Assembly: GCF_028372415.1 (NCBI RefSeq)
Contig: NC_092879.1
Span: forward strand, 94,150,241 to 94,214,240
From: Notamacropus eugenii
Taxonomy: Eukaryota > Chordata > Mammalia > Diprotodontia > Macropodidae
Direction: 5' to 3'
Length of the DNA: 64,000 bases
The position numbers and the translations under genes were made by a program. This document shows, piece by piece, positions 44,550-55,869 of this stretch. Under the pieces are notes generated by a model. That model was given only the letters and a program-made list of their open reading frames with translations, did no database searches and had not been told where the DNA came from. Each line of letters opens with the position of its first letter. The first letter of the stretch is position 1.

Positions 44550-45480
44550 CTGTCTTTTCTTTGCTGATATATTCTATACAGCTCAGAAACCACATCCCCT
44601 CCCAGTTTTTCCTAGCTACCCTGACTTCTCCTGACCGACCTCTGTCTACACGGTGGGAACCACAATGTCTGGCTGACTTTGGGCCTGAACCAAAAGTTGT
44701 TCAGAGTTCTGATTCATGTTGGAATGGACCTGGAGCCCAGAGCTGGGTAGAAGCAGCACTTTCCATTCCAGGTCAATCTGTTAGTCCCTGGTAAAAAGGA
44801 CCACAGTGGAAAGTCATGTGGCAGGCTGTTTGTCTGGCTTCCCATGCCAGTTACATCTTGTAGATATTTGTAGACTGAGCCACAGTATCTCGGCTACTCT
44901 TGACTTTGTCTCTAGGTCTCTCTCCGTGGTAGAATCATAGATGTAAATGTAGAGATGAAAAGGGTCTTAAAAAAGAAACCATTTTACAGATGCGATACCT
45001 GAGGCAGAGAGTGGCATGACTTGCTCAAGGTCACATAGTTTGTGCTGACGAAGGTGGGATTGGAACCCAGAGCCTCCATAGTCAGTACTCTTTCTAGGAA
45101 ACTACAGAAAGTGCCGCGAACATCCCCTGGATAGATAAAAGGGACTTGGACAAAAGAGGATTTGGGAAGACAATCCTCTTCTGAACCCACCTTAATGTTC
45201 TCCACTGCCTGTACTCCTTCTCATCAAAGCGAGACAAATTGTCTCCCAAATAAAGTTGTCAGCTACAAGAATTCTGTGAGCTGTGGATTATACAAGATTG
45301 ATTCTTCTCTGCGATGCTGCTGACCGAGGAGGCTAAGCCACAGCCCAGGGGTGTCAGGCAAATGAGCCTTCTCCCACCGTCAACCCAGGACAAAACCCTC
45401 TAAGAAGCAAGGAATGAGCCAGGAAGCAAAATCCAATCCCCCAAAGGCCTTTGGAGGTGGCAGAGGAGAAGAACAGGAGC
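44550..45480. other. Mostly unassigned, MIR piece at 44930-45105
   Basis: MIR antisense: CATTTTACAGATGCGATACC, TTGCTCAAGGTCACATAGTT. Confidence 0.45.
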
Positions 45481-45489
45481 CCAGCCTTT

Positions 45490-45725
45490 CTTGCTCAGTC
45501 CCGCCTTGATTTTCTGTCTCTGATCATTACAGTCTTGTTACTTACAGCGCTAAATGGAGTTAAAGGGGATTAGATGGAATTGATGAAGGGATAATTATCT
45601 CTCCGTGGTATGTGATTTGCATTTGGTTAAGAACATATTTATGTTCCTTGCAAAAGCAGGAAATTAAAGGAATCAGCTTTTCTGTGGAAATGTACATCTG
45701 ACTCTGGGTCAAGTGGTGAGAAAGG
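45490..45725. other. Repeat-free block with a perfect octamer, candidate noncoding element
   Basis: Contains GATTTGCATTTGG (ATTTGCAT POU octamer, 45617-45624), GGGGATTAGATGG, GGATAATTATCTC and CAGGAAATTAAAGG. Confidence 0.35.
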
Positions 45726-45819
45726 GATTGTTTTGCAAAGATTTGGGGGATTTCCCACTTCTCCTTTCTGGTCTGTGTCTGCAGATATCAAAGGTAGTGT
45801 CCTTCATGGGTTCACTGAA

Positions 45820-46115
45820 TTTAATTCAATTGAACAAGCATTTATTAAGTACCAACTATGTGCCAGGCATTGTGCCATGCTCTAGTACCAAAATGACAAT
45901 AATCCCTGTCTTTAAGGAGCAACCATTCTATGATAGTGCCCTAGATTTAGAGTTGGAAGGGCTCTTACAGGTCATTTAGGCCAGAACTCCCATTTTACAA
46001 ATGAGGAAATTAAGTCCCAGAAAAGTGGATGGATTAGGCCAGGGTCATATTTGCAGAGACTGGGAGGTGGCAGGAATCTGTGTCTTCTGGCTTCAAATCT
46101 GCTCTTCATCCTCTC
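45820..46115 (-). repeat. L2 3' scrap followed by a MIR fragment, antisense
   Basis: L2: AGCATTTATTAAGTACCAAC, CTATGTGCCAGGCATTGTGC. MIR from 45945: CATTTTACAAATGAGGAAAT. Confidence 0.7.
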
Positions 46116-46424
46116 CTGTTACTAAATACCTGCTGAATTTGGTGGAGGTAAAAGGGTGGAGCAAGGAGAGAAAAGATAGAAATTGGAGCCAGTTAACAGG
46201 CAAAGGTATTTTGATTCTAGAATACTTCATTGCCCCGCTGCCAGCAACATGGGTTATTGTAGCAGGTGGCCAAGAAGGTGACCCTAGCAGACACATAGAA
46301 GGAACTAGATTAGGCAGGCCACAGCCAGGGCCTTGTGCCGCCCCCCTCCCCTCCCCCCCCCCCCACACACACCTGAGGGCTATTGTATTGGCCTTATGAA
46401 GGAGGCCTAAGGGTCAAGAGTCCA

Positions 46425-47170
46425 GGTTCATGTGGCTAGTGTGCTCCATCTGACAACTGCCTCAAGGGGGCCCAAAGGGCACCTACTACACTAGCTTGTT
46501 TTCTGAAGAGAGAAGATGAATGGTTTACGGGCCTCCACTGGCACTGTCTTCCTCCAGTTTCCTTTCTTGTAAGAGACCTCTCTACGTGACCTGAAGCAGA
46601 TAGCTTGGCCTCCCTCTCCTTCCTTTGTAGAATGAAGGCTTTGGACTCAATGGCCTCTGAGGTTCCTGTGATCTCCAAAAGGCTGGGGGCGGGGTTTGGG
46701 GTGGAGAAATGGTGAGGATCTGAAAGACAAAGAACAATTCCAATCCGTAAGCATTACTTATCTCTCCAGAGCTCTGAGTGTTTTCTCCCAGTTCTCCTCA
46801 TTCTTCCACTAATTATGGGTGTGGCCTTAGGCCCAAATTTCCTCATCTCCAAACTGAGGGTGTTCAATCCAAGAAGAACTGATTAAGTGCCTACTATGTG
46901 CCAGGCACAGGGGAAAAACAAAGGCAAAAATGGAACAGCCCCTGCCACTCAAGGAACTTGGATTTCTAGCATGATTCTGGGAGGGAATAGAGGCAGAGGT
47001 ATCTAAGTCTTCTTGCCACCTCTCCAGCCCATGGATTTCTGTGCTCTTATCTGAGCATCACAGCAACCCTGTGAGCTAGGGAGGTTGGGTGTTATTTCTC
47101 CATTTTACAAATGAGGAAGTTTGGGTCCAGAATTTGACCCAGATCACATAGTGGGTTAGCAACAGAGCTG
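46425..47170. repeat. MIR and L2 scraps
   Basis: MIR sense at 46590-46680; L2 antisense at 46865-46990 (TTAAGTGCCTACTATGTGCC); MIR antisense at 47035-47165 (CATCACAGCAACCCTGTGAG, TTTTACAAATGAGGAAGTTT). Confidence 0.65.
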
Positions 47171-47369
47171 CTAGATTGCTTCCCCTCTCCTGCCTCCCCA
47201 TACATCACCAGGTTCTTTGTCCCATGCTGGTGGTGGCTGAGTTGTTGGTAGTATCTAATGATTTGGGATGCCATATGCCACTTTGGCATATGATGAGTTT
47301 GGGTTATTTTCCCAACTACCTACCATGTGGCAACCTTCAGTTGTCAGTAAGATCCTAAAGGAAGTAGGT

Positions 47370-48230
47370 CACAGGAAGAGCGGTGGGGTCACAGACTATT
47401 GCAGCAAGGCCCTTCCTGTAGATAAAGAACCTAAGGCCCAAAGGAATTAAGAGATTTTCCCAAGGTCACCCAGCTGACCTTTTTGATGGTGTCTCAGCTT
47501 TAATAATATTTCAAAAGAAAGACTGATGCCACCTTGGCTCCTCCCCGCAACCTTCCCCACATTTTCATTATTTCTGTGTCTGGTGCATCAATGCCTGGCA
47601 CATACTGGAACTTAAGAAATGTTTATTGAGTTCAGTTGAATTCTTAGTTGGAAGAACATCTCTCTTCTTTCAAGAATGAAGGAGATCGGCATGGTAAGTA
47701 TTTGCTACATGACCTCAGACAATTTCTTACTTCTCTGAATTCTTACAGAAATGAATCTGGGCCATGTGATTTATTGCTGAAGCATTCTGGAATGTTTAAT
47801 GTTGCATAGGAGAGGGAGCACTGGAATCAAGACTTAGCTTAAAGGATCTGTTCTCTTACTTATTAGCAGTGTAGTGTTGGGTAAGTCACCTTACCACCCT
47901 GGGAAAGGCAGCGCAGTCCAGTGGAAAGAGCCCTGGCTCCAAAATCTGAGGAATGTGTTACACCCCTGTGTTCTCCACTGTGCCTGACACACAGTAGGCT
48001 GGCCACAGAGTAGGTGCTCAATAAAACACATGTTGACTTGGACCCATTTAGTCATCACAAGCTCTCAGGCTAGAAGGGAGGGGCCTTTGCAGTCCTAGTC
48101 CAGCCTCCTCATTTAACAGATGAAGAAATGAAATCCCACAGAGGGGAGGACACTTGCTCAAGGTCCCAGGGCTAGTAGGGAGCAGAGCCAAAATTCCAAC
48201 CAAGGACCCCAGATTGCGATTCTACTGGCC
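47370..48230. repeat. MIR and L2 scraps
   Basis: MIR antisense 47390-47475; L2 sense tail 47515-47640 (ATGCCTGGCACATACTGGAA); MIR sense about 47800-47950; L2 sense tail 47960-48040 (GTAGGTGCTCAATAAAACAC); MIR antisense 48060-48225. Confidence 0.6.
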
Positions 48231-48354
48231 CTTGTGTGGTTTCCTGTGTGCCACCTCTCACTGGCACCAGCATGTGTTACTGGCACAGCTCTCAAGCTAG
48301 TACCCTCCCAGGTCAGGTTCAACATGGGAATACCTACAATATTCTCCCACCTCA

Positions 48355-48606
48355 CCTCTGCCTCCCGGCTTCCCTGCCTTCATTCAGGTTCCAAATAGAA
48401 TCCTCTTCTAAGCCTTTGGAATTCTAACACCTTCCCTCTCTTAAGTTTTCCCAATTTATCTTGTACATAGCTTGTCTGAATATTATTTGTTTGCATGTTG
48501 TCTCCTCCTTGAGGGCAGGCACTATCTTTTGCCCCTTTTTGTATCCCCAGCACTTAGCACAGTGCCTGGCTCATAGTAGGTACTCAAAAATGCTTATTGG
48601 CTGACT
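48355..48606 (+). mobile_element. L2-type LINE 3' end, sense
   Basis: CCTTGAGGGCAGGCACTATC, TATCCCCAGCACTTAGCACA, GTGCCTGGCTCATAGTAGGT and a final GCTTATTGGCTGACT. Confidence 0.85.
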
Positions 48607-48733
48607 ATGTGCTAGAAGAGAGATGTGGTAGTGTGTTTGCTGTAGTGAAATACTGCTTGTAGAACTTGTTGATTTGCCCAGTGTATAAAGATGACCACCA
48701 TGTTAAAGAATGTCCCTCCTGAGTGTTCATGTG

Positions 48734-48738
48734 TTAGT

Positions 48739-48777
<39 letters not shown>

Positions 48778-49329
48778 TGTGTGTATGTGGCTGAGTACAT
48801 ATGTGTGAGTGTGTGTGTATGTGTGAGTGTATATGTGTGTGTGAGTGTATATATGTGTGTATGTGTGAGTGTATATGTGTGTGTGGGAAAGAATGCATAT
48901 GTATGTGTGTGTGAGAGTGTGTGTGTATGTGTGTATGTGTGTGTATGTGGCTGAGTGTATATGTGTGAGTGTGTCTATGTATATGTATGAGTGTATATGT
49001 GTGTGAGTGTGTGTATGTGTATAAGTGTGTGTGAGAGTGTGTATGTGTGAGAGAGAACGTGTGTGAGTGTGTATGTGTGTGAGTGTATATGTGTCTGTAT
49101 GTGTATGTGTGACAGAATGTGTGTGAGTGTGTGTGTGAGTGTGTATGTGTGTGAGTGTATGTGTGAGTGTGTATGTATGCGTGAATGTGTATGTGAGAGA
49201 GAGAATGTGTGTGTGTTTGAGTATGTGTGTGTGTGAGTGTGTGTGGGGTGAGTGTATGTGTGTATGTGTGTGTGTATGAGAGAGAATATGTGTATGACTG
49301 TGTGTGTGCGTGTATGTGTGTGTGTGAGT

Positions 49330-49387
<58 letters not shown>

Positions 49388-49388
49388 T
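48734..49388. repeat. 650-bp GT-rich compound microsatellite
   Basis: Alternating (GT)n and higher-order units of about 12-16 bp such as GTGTGAGTGTATATGT, with pure GT runs at both ends (48736-48761 and 49335-49384). Minus-strand frames encode His/Thr/Ser runs that are by-products of CA repeats. Confidence 0.97.
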
Positions 49389-49509
49389 CCCATGCTTTCA
49401 GGAGGGGATTTTGTTCAAGGCGGTTATTCTCTTTGGTCATGATGTGGAGGAGGTGAGGATTCAATTTTAATCCACTTCTGGTTGTGGAGATGGGAAATAG
49501 CAAGCAGGA

Positions 49510-49690
49510 TCCTGGCCAGTGGAATGAGGAGTCTGAGACTCCAGGCCCAGCTTTCTCAGTTCTGAACTGTGTAACCTCAGGCCAAGTCCCTTCCCCTCCC
49601 CAGCCTCAGTTTCCCCCCCTATAAAATGAAGGATTCACACTTGATCACTCTTGCCCCTCTTGGTGTTAGTGCTCTCTTCCACTGGGACTG
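49510..49690 (+). repeat. MIR-type SINE fragment, sense
   Basis: GTGTAACCTCAGGCCAAGTC, CCTCAGTTTCCCCCCCTATA, AAATGAAGGATTCACACTTG. Confidence 0.6.
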
Positions 49691-49694
49691 GGTA

Positions 49695-50700
49695 GAAACA
49701 GGTGGCCTGGTGGAGGGGCTTGTGGCTTTGAGCTGACGGGCTCGCCCTCTTCCTTTGGTCTTGGCCATCTAGTTGGTGAGCATTTTCTTTTCCTGAGCAT
49801 CTGCAGGGTGGTCATTTTCATCTCGGTGTTTCATGGGTTTCAGATTCTCTGACGATAAAACAATAGGAAGAAAGAAAAAAGAAAGAAAGAAAGGAGTAAA
49901 AGAAAGAGAGAAAGAAGGCAGTTGCTGACAAAAGCACAATGTGAAGCTTGCCTCTCCATCTTCCTGCTTAGAACTAAATGCATTAGGCAGTTTTCAACGG
50001 AAGTCGGCAAATCCACGGATGCTGAGCTATCGCTGAGCACACCCAGAGCCATTCATTACCAGGGAGGAGGATTCCTACCCTTCCAGATGAGGAATGGACA
50101 TCATTCTGACTTTCTGGCAGGGATTAAGGAGAGGAAAAAGCAGAGAAAAGTGGTCATACTAACCACATCCTTAGAGCAAGGGTGATGTTGTGATGGGAGA
50201 AATTGATCCTTAAAATATCACCAGAAACAGGGGCAAATATGACTGTGTTGTTGCCTGAAAAAAATTGATAATTGTAGGATTATAGATTCTGAATATCTCA
50301 GTGACTGCTCAAGCCTACTACGGGAGAGGATCTAATTGACTTACTTGTACTGAGGTGGAAATGAGTGGTAAGGCTGGAAAATGTTAAAATGCAAACATCT
50401 CCCAGGGTTCTTTTACAGGACGATAGGTGTTTGAGTTGGAAGGGGTTTTGGAAGCTACCAAGTCCAATCCCCTTTGTATTATATCGATGCGTTTTCATTT
50501 TACGCCACAGTTAGTTCTGGATATGCTTTCCCCTCACTCCCCACCACCCGTAAGTGGTCCTTGAAAACAAAGAAGGACATCTAAGCCTGGACCAACAGAT
50601 GCAGCTAAAGCCTAATAGCACATGTGATATTCTATACCCATAGGTCCCACCTCTCCAATAAAAGGAGGTTGCATTTAATAGAGAAGGAAAGTCCAGGGAG
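49695..50700. other. Mostly repeat-free; candidate noncoding element at 49920-50060
   Basis: An AAAG-rich run at 49868-49918 precedes a block with CpGs (CAACGGAAGTCGGCAAATCC, ACGGATGCTGAGCTATCGCT) retained in a CpG-poor context. An antisense MIR trace may lie near 50425-50480. Confidence 0.35.
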
Positions 50701-50709
50701 ATGAAGTGA

Positions 50710-51770
50710 TTTGGCATTCTAACAGTGTGGTGAAATTATGTTGCACTTTAATGGCCCCATCATTGTATTGTTGTGATCGCTTTCTCTGTCCCACAGGTGC
50801 CGCTGGCGACTCCTTCCACCTTCCCATCCCATACAACTTTCATACAATGTTCATTCATAAGTCTTCTTTAAAAGATCTTTCCAATGAGTTGGAGGCTGCC
50901 CTTCCTCTGCAAGCTAGCTAAGACTCCCTGATCTGTGTTCCTGTTAGCTCTCCCCCTCACTCCTCTGTGGCCAGCTCACCTCCTTTGCTGGCCTTGCACA
51001 CCCTTAGTGCTATCTTTCATGCAAATCCTCATTGGAAAACTGCCCTATGAGGTTTTTGTCTGTTGACAAACATTCATTTCACCATCAGTGCTCCAGAGGT
51101 GAGATGGTCACATGGTGGACACCAATTTGAAAGGCAGCTTGGCCTGGGGTATAAGTCCTTGGCAGGACTTCAAGTGGGACTTGCAGATTCCAAGCCTAGC
51201 ACTCTATCCATTATGTCAAGCGACATCTTTAGGGTAAACTTATTGTCTGAGAATTGCACCCTTGCAGGAAAACTTGATCTCAAGGATACGTAGGTAAGAT
51301 CTGAATCTAGACTGTCCAAGGTGGACAAAGAGGAGGAGACAAAGGAGGGGCTGTCACTTTGCAAGCACAGTAAAGGGCAGGAAGGTTAGGGTTAAGGTTA
51401 GGCGGTACAAGGCAATTTCCATGTCAGTGGACCATTACATAGAGGGGAAAAGGTCATATCAAATTGAAGGAAGGGAAGGCCATGGGGGGCGCCAGGGGAA
51501 GGATGAGGTAAAGTCTTACACCTGCTGCTTCTGCGCCCTATGAGGATCAACAGATGTCCTAGGATCAGCACCAATTCATCCCAGGCTTCTACATCTATGG
51601 TCTTGAACAATGAGAATGGGTGGTTCAGAAGGCCAGCCCTAGAGGACCCTTCCTGCCTCATCTTCAAGTAAAGGGCAGCACATCTTTTGTTAAGGCCCCA
51701 AAGTACCCATTTTAAAAAGATTTTCAGCAGTGTTGAGGTCACAGTAGGGAGAGCAGTTCGAATACAGAAG
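50710..51770. other. Unassigned sequence
   Basis: Short frames on both strands without recognisable features. Confidence 0.3.
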
Positions 51771-51774
51771 AATT

Positions 51775-52215
51775 CACTTAGACTTCTCTTTTAGCCATTG
51801 GGAGTTTTATTTGCGTGGAAGCACATGGACCTTTTGTTGTAATGATGGGGCCAAGTAAAACGTACAAATATTGGAGGGACTAGGTTTATATAGACAGAGA
51901 GCTATATAGCCTATAGATTTTTAGGGTCTTGTGATGGTTAAAGATTAAGGACAGGAAGGTTTCTTAGGGTTTTATGATTGGTTAAAGATCAAGGATAAGG
52001 GCAGGGGGACACAGGTTAAAGGTTAAGGATAAGGGGGACACAAGATAAGGGAGACAAAAGCAATTCTTTTGGCATAGGTTAAGGTGAAGTTTTATGGTAT
52101 TTCAAGATAAGGGGAAAAGGACTTTAGGATGCTTTCAAGTTATAGGATGAGCTACAGAATGAGCTCTCCCACCCAGGAGGGGCCTCACAAAGTACTGGAA
52201 AAGCAACCCTTCATA
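51775..52215 (-). mobile_element. LTR-like block with internal short repeats (uncertain)
   Basis: TTTTATTTGCG at 51809 gives a minus-strand AATAAAA signal. To its right are loosely repeated GGTTAAAGATTAAGGA / GGTTAAAGATCAAGGA / GGTTAAAGGTTAAGGA units (51939-52040). The arrangement suits a solo LTR or a short tandem array; ends are not defined. Confidence 0.35.
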
Positions 52216-52324
52216 TTCTTCTTAAGCCCTAGGGTACCATTTGTACCCACACCAGCAGCAATGGTTGAAACTGAACAAGATTTTCTGGTCTGCCCTCAGT
52301 TACCTAGAAAACTCATGTGTTGGA

Positions 52325-52520
52325 GTGAATTGTGCTGGGCTTCTAGTCAGGAAGACCCGGGTTAAAATCCCGCCTCAGGTGTTTGCCATCTCGGTGACCA
52401 TGCCACAAAGTAACTTAACCTCACTGACACTGTTTCTTCATGTCTAATTTGGGGACAATGCTACCCATAACGTCTGTTTTACTGGAGGGCTGTAAGGATT
52501 GGGAGGGATACACAAAGCCC
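52325..52520 (+). repeat. MIR/SINE fragment, sense
   Basis: CTTCTAGTCAGGAAGACCCG, GGTTAAAATCCCGCCTCAGG, then a decayed core. Confidence 0.6.
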
Positions 52521-52524
52521 TTGG

Positions 52525-54030
52525 GTGACTTTAAAACCCCCCCAAAATGGCAGCTGCCATAATGACCAGAAATTGCTTTGGCTCTGGATGGTGATGTGAG
52601 GTTTTATCATGCTTTCTGAATCTGGTGTGCATGAAGAGTTGAAAACTAAGGAGAGGGTTTGAAAGGGTTCCCTATGACTTGACAGTGTGAACTCATAGGA
52701 GCAAGCTGATGAGAACAATCCAGCTCTGCTCTGAGGGCTCACAGCTTTGGTTTGATTCCCCCATGGCCTGCTTCCATTCCTGCCCTTAAAACCATGCCAC
52801 AGCAAAGTGTGGAAGGAGACCTAAAATTTGGTTTTCAACCAGCCTAGGAGACTGATATTTGACTGAGGAATTCTGTTCAGACAAATCAATTTTTCCAAGC
52901 TTTAGCTTTAACTTTTAGTTAAACCACCCTGAAGATGAATTAGCATGTCAGAGCAACACTGGGATATGTCACACTGCTCTGGTTCCTTTCGACATGTCTT
53001 TGATTCCTGGTTAACACTCCCCCTGCCTTTGCAGGTAAGGAAGCTTCTCTAGTCTCGCAGGGACTGTTGCCCTGCAGGCCTCAACTCATTTCCATGTTCT
53101 TAGTGGTATAATATAATATACCACCCTCCCAGGGATACTAAAGGAAGACCCTCAGAGAGGGACCATTTAACACAAAAGAATGCACAGGAGAGGGGATTTC
53201 AGGTGCTGGTGCACTGAGGTGGATATTTGAGGGATGGGAATGGGGAGAGGAAGAAAAAGAGGAGCCATGAGTCCCTCTTGGTACTTCCAACTCTCATTTG
53301 GGCAAGTGACCTCTTTTACCCATGCAAAAGGAAGTTTGGAACCAAGGGGAAGTGAAGGGATTATCCCTACCTCTCTCTGAAATTTCTATCAGATTTGGAA
53401 GCAGGGCCTAGGACCTCTATTACCTGGTCAGTGAAGAGACTTCCACATCTGGACCAATAAACTTATCACAAATGTATAGTACAACATGAAATAAATGCCC
53501 AACAGCTAATACAACTGAAAACGTTTGTTGTGTGGCCTTTTATTATATATTAAACCATATGTTCACAGGTCAAAATATATGGGGTGAAGAGAAGAGGATT
53601 TCTGTCGTTCAAATGTATAACCTGTGTTGTATTGGACCACCCAAGGAGGTAGCAACTAATGGGGATGAGAGGGCAGGAGAGCCGAGCAGCAGATGATACA
53701 AAGCCATTTGTGTTTTCAGAATAGAATTAAGACGTGGGAAACACCTGGGCCTGGGGCAAGTCTTCTGATGGAATTGCATTTTCCTGGGAGACCAAATTGA
53801 ATTGAACCCTTAGCCACATGCTGATGTTGAGAATGCACGAGGCTCAGATTGATTTGATTTTGCCTCAGGGTTATCATCTGACAGAGGGGAACAGAAATAA
53901 TAGTGCCCCCCTCGGCATGCCTGTGAACAGAATGTCCCAGATGTTGTGGGCTGGTCTCCAGTTGTCTCTCTCGTAGACAGGAGCATACTTGTTGTGATGT
54001 GACTTGCGGAGCATGATTAAGATAGCATTT
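52525..54030. other. Repeat-poor sequence downstream of the FAM174-like gene
   Basis: No named repeat. A minus-strand AATAAAA (TTTTATT on plus near 53538) is a possible distant polyadenylation signal for the gene, about 1.9 kb past its stop. This is weak because closer signals were not searched exhaustively. Confidence 0.3.
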
Positions 54031-54033
54031 TGG

Positions 54034-55420
54034 TGTTACCAGGCTTTCACAGGGTCTAGGGAATGGGGCTGGGGGGAGGGACCAAAAAAAGACAAGACAG
54101 TTGGTTTTCCCAGACCCATCTTCATTCCCCATTTTCCCATTTCCTCCAGTCTTCTCATCCCTAGCTCTGTGGGGGGACAAGGGATCACAGAGCTCCCCAA
54201 GGGTCAACTATCTCATTCCTCCACTGCACCCCCCCCCCCCACTGTCACTTCAGGGGATGGCTAGGTTAAGGTGAGGTATAAAGAATGGGACTGGGAAGGA
54301 TCCAAGAAAAGTCAAGACAGTTGGTTTGGGGGAGTCCCTCCCCCATCTTCCCATTTTCCCCCTGCCCCAGCCTTCCCATCCCTAGCCCTGGGTATGTGGG
54401 GAACAGGGATGTCAGAGACTCCCAAGGGTCAGGGCCCCCTCATAGGTTCCTCAAGGGGTTGCTAGTTTACAGTGGTGTCTACAGAATGGGGCTGGGGTAG
54501 AACCCAAGGAAAATCAAGACAGTTGGCTTTTGGGACTCCCTCCCCCATTTTCCCACCTCCCCTTTTTTCCCACCTCTTCCAGCCTTCCCATCACTAGCCC
54601 TGACTGCGTAGGGAGGGGGAATCTCAGAACTCCGCAGGGGGTTGCTAGGTTATGGTGGGGTCTATGGAATGGGGCTGGGGCTGGGACCCAAGAAAAGTCA
54701 AAATAGTTGGGTTTGGGGGGGATGGCCTCCCCCATTTTCCCACCTCCCCCTTTTGCCTACCTCCTCCAGCCTTCTCATCCCTAACCCTGGGTGTGTGGGG
54801 AGGAGGAATCTCAGAACCCCCCACCAAGGATCAGTGGGGGGGTGTCCCCAGGTACCTCAGGGGGTTGCTAGGTTACCATGTGGTCTACAGAAAGGGGCTG
54901 GGGTGGAACCCAAGGAAAATTAAGACAGTTGGTTTTGTGAAGGCCCCCTCCCCCATTTTCCCACCTCCTCCAGCTTTCCAATCCCTAGTCCTGGGTGTGT
55001 AGGAAGTGGGAATCTCAGAGCCCCCCAAGAGCCAGGGCCCATATAGGTTCCTCAGGGGGTTGCTAGGTTATGGTAGGGTCTACGGAATGTGGCTGGGGAG
55101 GGCCCAAGGAAAGTCAAAATAGTTGGGTTTTGGGAGGCATCCTCCCCCATTTTCCGACCTCCCCCCTTTTCCCACCTCCTCTAGTCTTCCCATCCCTAGC
55201 CCTGGGTGTGTGGGGAGGGGGATCTCAGGGCCCCCCCCCCCCATAGATTCCTCAGGGTGTTACTAGCTTATGGTGGGGTCTACACAATGGGGCTGGAGGG
55301 GGGACCCAAGGAAAGTCAAAAGAGTTGGGTTTTGGGGGGCCCTTCCCCATTTTCCCACCTCCCCCAGCCTTGCCATCCCTAGCCCTGGGTGTGTAGGGGA
55401 GGGGGGTCACCTCAATGGCT
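54034..55420. repeat. Minisatellite, about seven units of ~185-225 bp, directly 3' of the FAM174-like gene
   Basis: Unit starts fall near 54034, 54255, 54456, 54640, 54863, 55058 and 55257. Each unit opens with a version of GGGTTGCTAGGTTATGG then GGTCTACGGAATGGGGCTGG, continues with CCCAAGGAAAGTCAA and AGTTGGGTTTTGGGG, then the C-rich block CCTCCCCCATTTTCCCACC. It closes with CATCCCTAGCCCTGGGTGTG and TGGGGAGGGGGAATCTCAG and usually a CCTCAGG. Units differ by substitutions and by variable C runs, so the array is old enough to have diverged. It ends about 30 bp from the stop codon of the gene. Read on the gene's strand it is G-rich. Confidence 0.93.
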
Positions 55421-55449
55421 GCTTGGCTGCTCTGGCCCGGCCCGGCGCC

Positions 55450-55869
55450 TCAATTGTTCTGGCCCACGTTGAAGCCACCTCTCTCATCGCTGTCCGTGAA
55501 AGCCACTTCCCGGCGCTCTGCGTTGGCGCGATCCCCGTAGTTCTTCATCAGCTTGGCGTTGAAAATGAACTCCCGCACCATGAAAAAACAGGCCGTGAGC
55601 GCGCAGCAGCCACTCAGCACGAAGAGCAAGCCCTGCAGGGTTCGGTTCAGCTGGGGGATGAGGAGCCCCCGGCTGCCACTGCGGTTGAAGGCCTTGTGCG
55701 CCATGGAGGACGCGGTTAAGGTCACTGTCCCGATCACGGCCCCGGGGCTGCCATTGCCAGCTGGGGCCGTAGGCTGCGGCGGCCCCGCGGGGGCCAGAGG
55801 CGGTTCGAAGGCCCAAACCCAGGGCCAAACCCTGCAAAGCAGCACGAGCAGAAGGAGTCGTGGAGCCAT
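55450..55869 (-). CDS. FAM174-like small type I membrane protein, single uninterrupted reading frame
   Basis: This 139-residue frame starts at an ATG in a strong context (A at -3, G at +4). The first residues, MAPRLLLLVLL then WPWVWA, form a signal peptide ending near residue 20. A Pro/Ala/Gly-rich lumenal or extracellular part (about 21-76) has N-glycosylation sequons at N62 (NRS) and N75 (NRT). One membrane segment spans about 79-98 (LQGLLFVLSGCC then ALTACFFMV). The cytosolic tail carries a YG motif at 111-112, an AN-E motif and an acidic DSDE at 126-129 followed by a Phe. The order signal peptide, glycosylated linker, one helix, short YG...DSDE..F tail is that of the FAM174 family, and the tail and the 'C-LTA' helix resemble FAM174C as remembered. 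Function in this family is poorly defined. The frame stays open upstream to 56118, but only this start gives a signal peptide. I believe family genes have introns, so an intronless copy suggests a retrogene; no poly(A) tract or target-site duplication was found. A non-family membrane protein is the alternative. Confidence 0.62.
   Translation of the reverse strand: MAPRLLLLVLLCRVWPWVWAFEPPLAPAGPPQPTAPAGNGSPGAVIGTVTLTASSMAHKAFNRSGSRGLLIPQLNRTLQGLLFVLSGCCALTACFFMVREFIFNAKLMKNYGDRANAERREVAFTDSDERGGFNVGQNN

Noticed and set aside
48727..49503. 258-codon minus-strand frame (and overlapping 219-codon frame) rich in His, Thr and Ser
   Set aside because: A by-product of the GT/CA microsatellite; the same block reads Cys/Val on the plus strand. 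No domain or start context.
53716..54207. 163-codon minus-strand frame
   Set aside because: Runs partly into the minisatellite and shows no recognisable domain.
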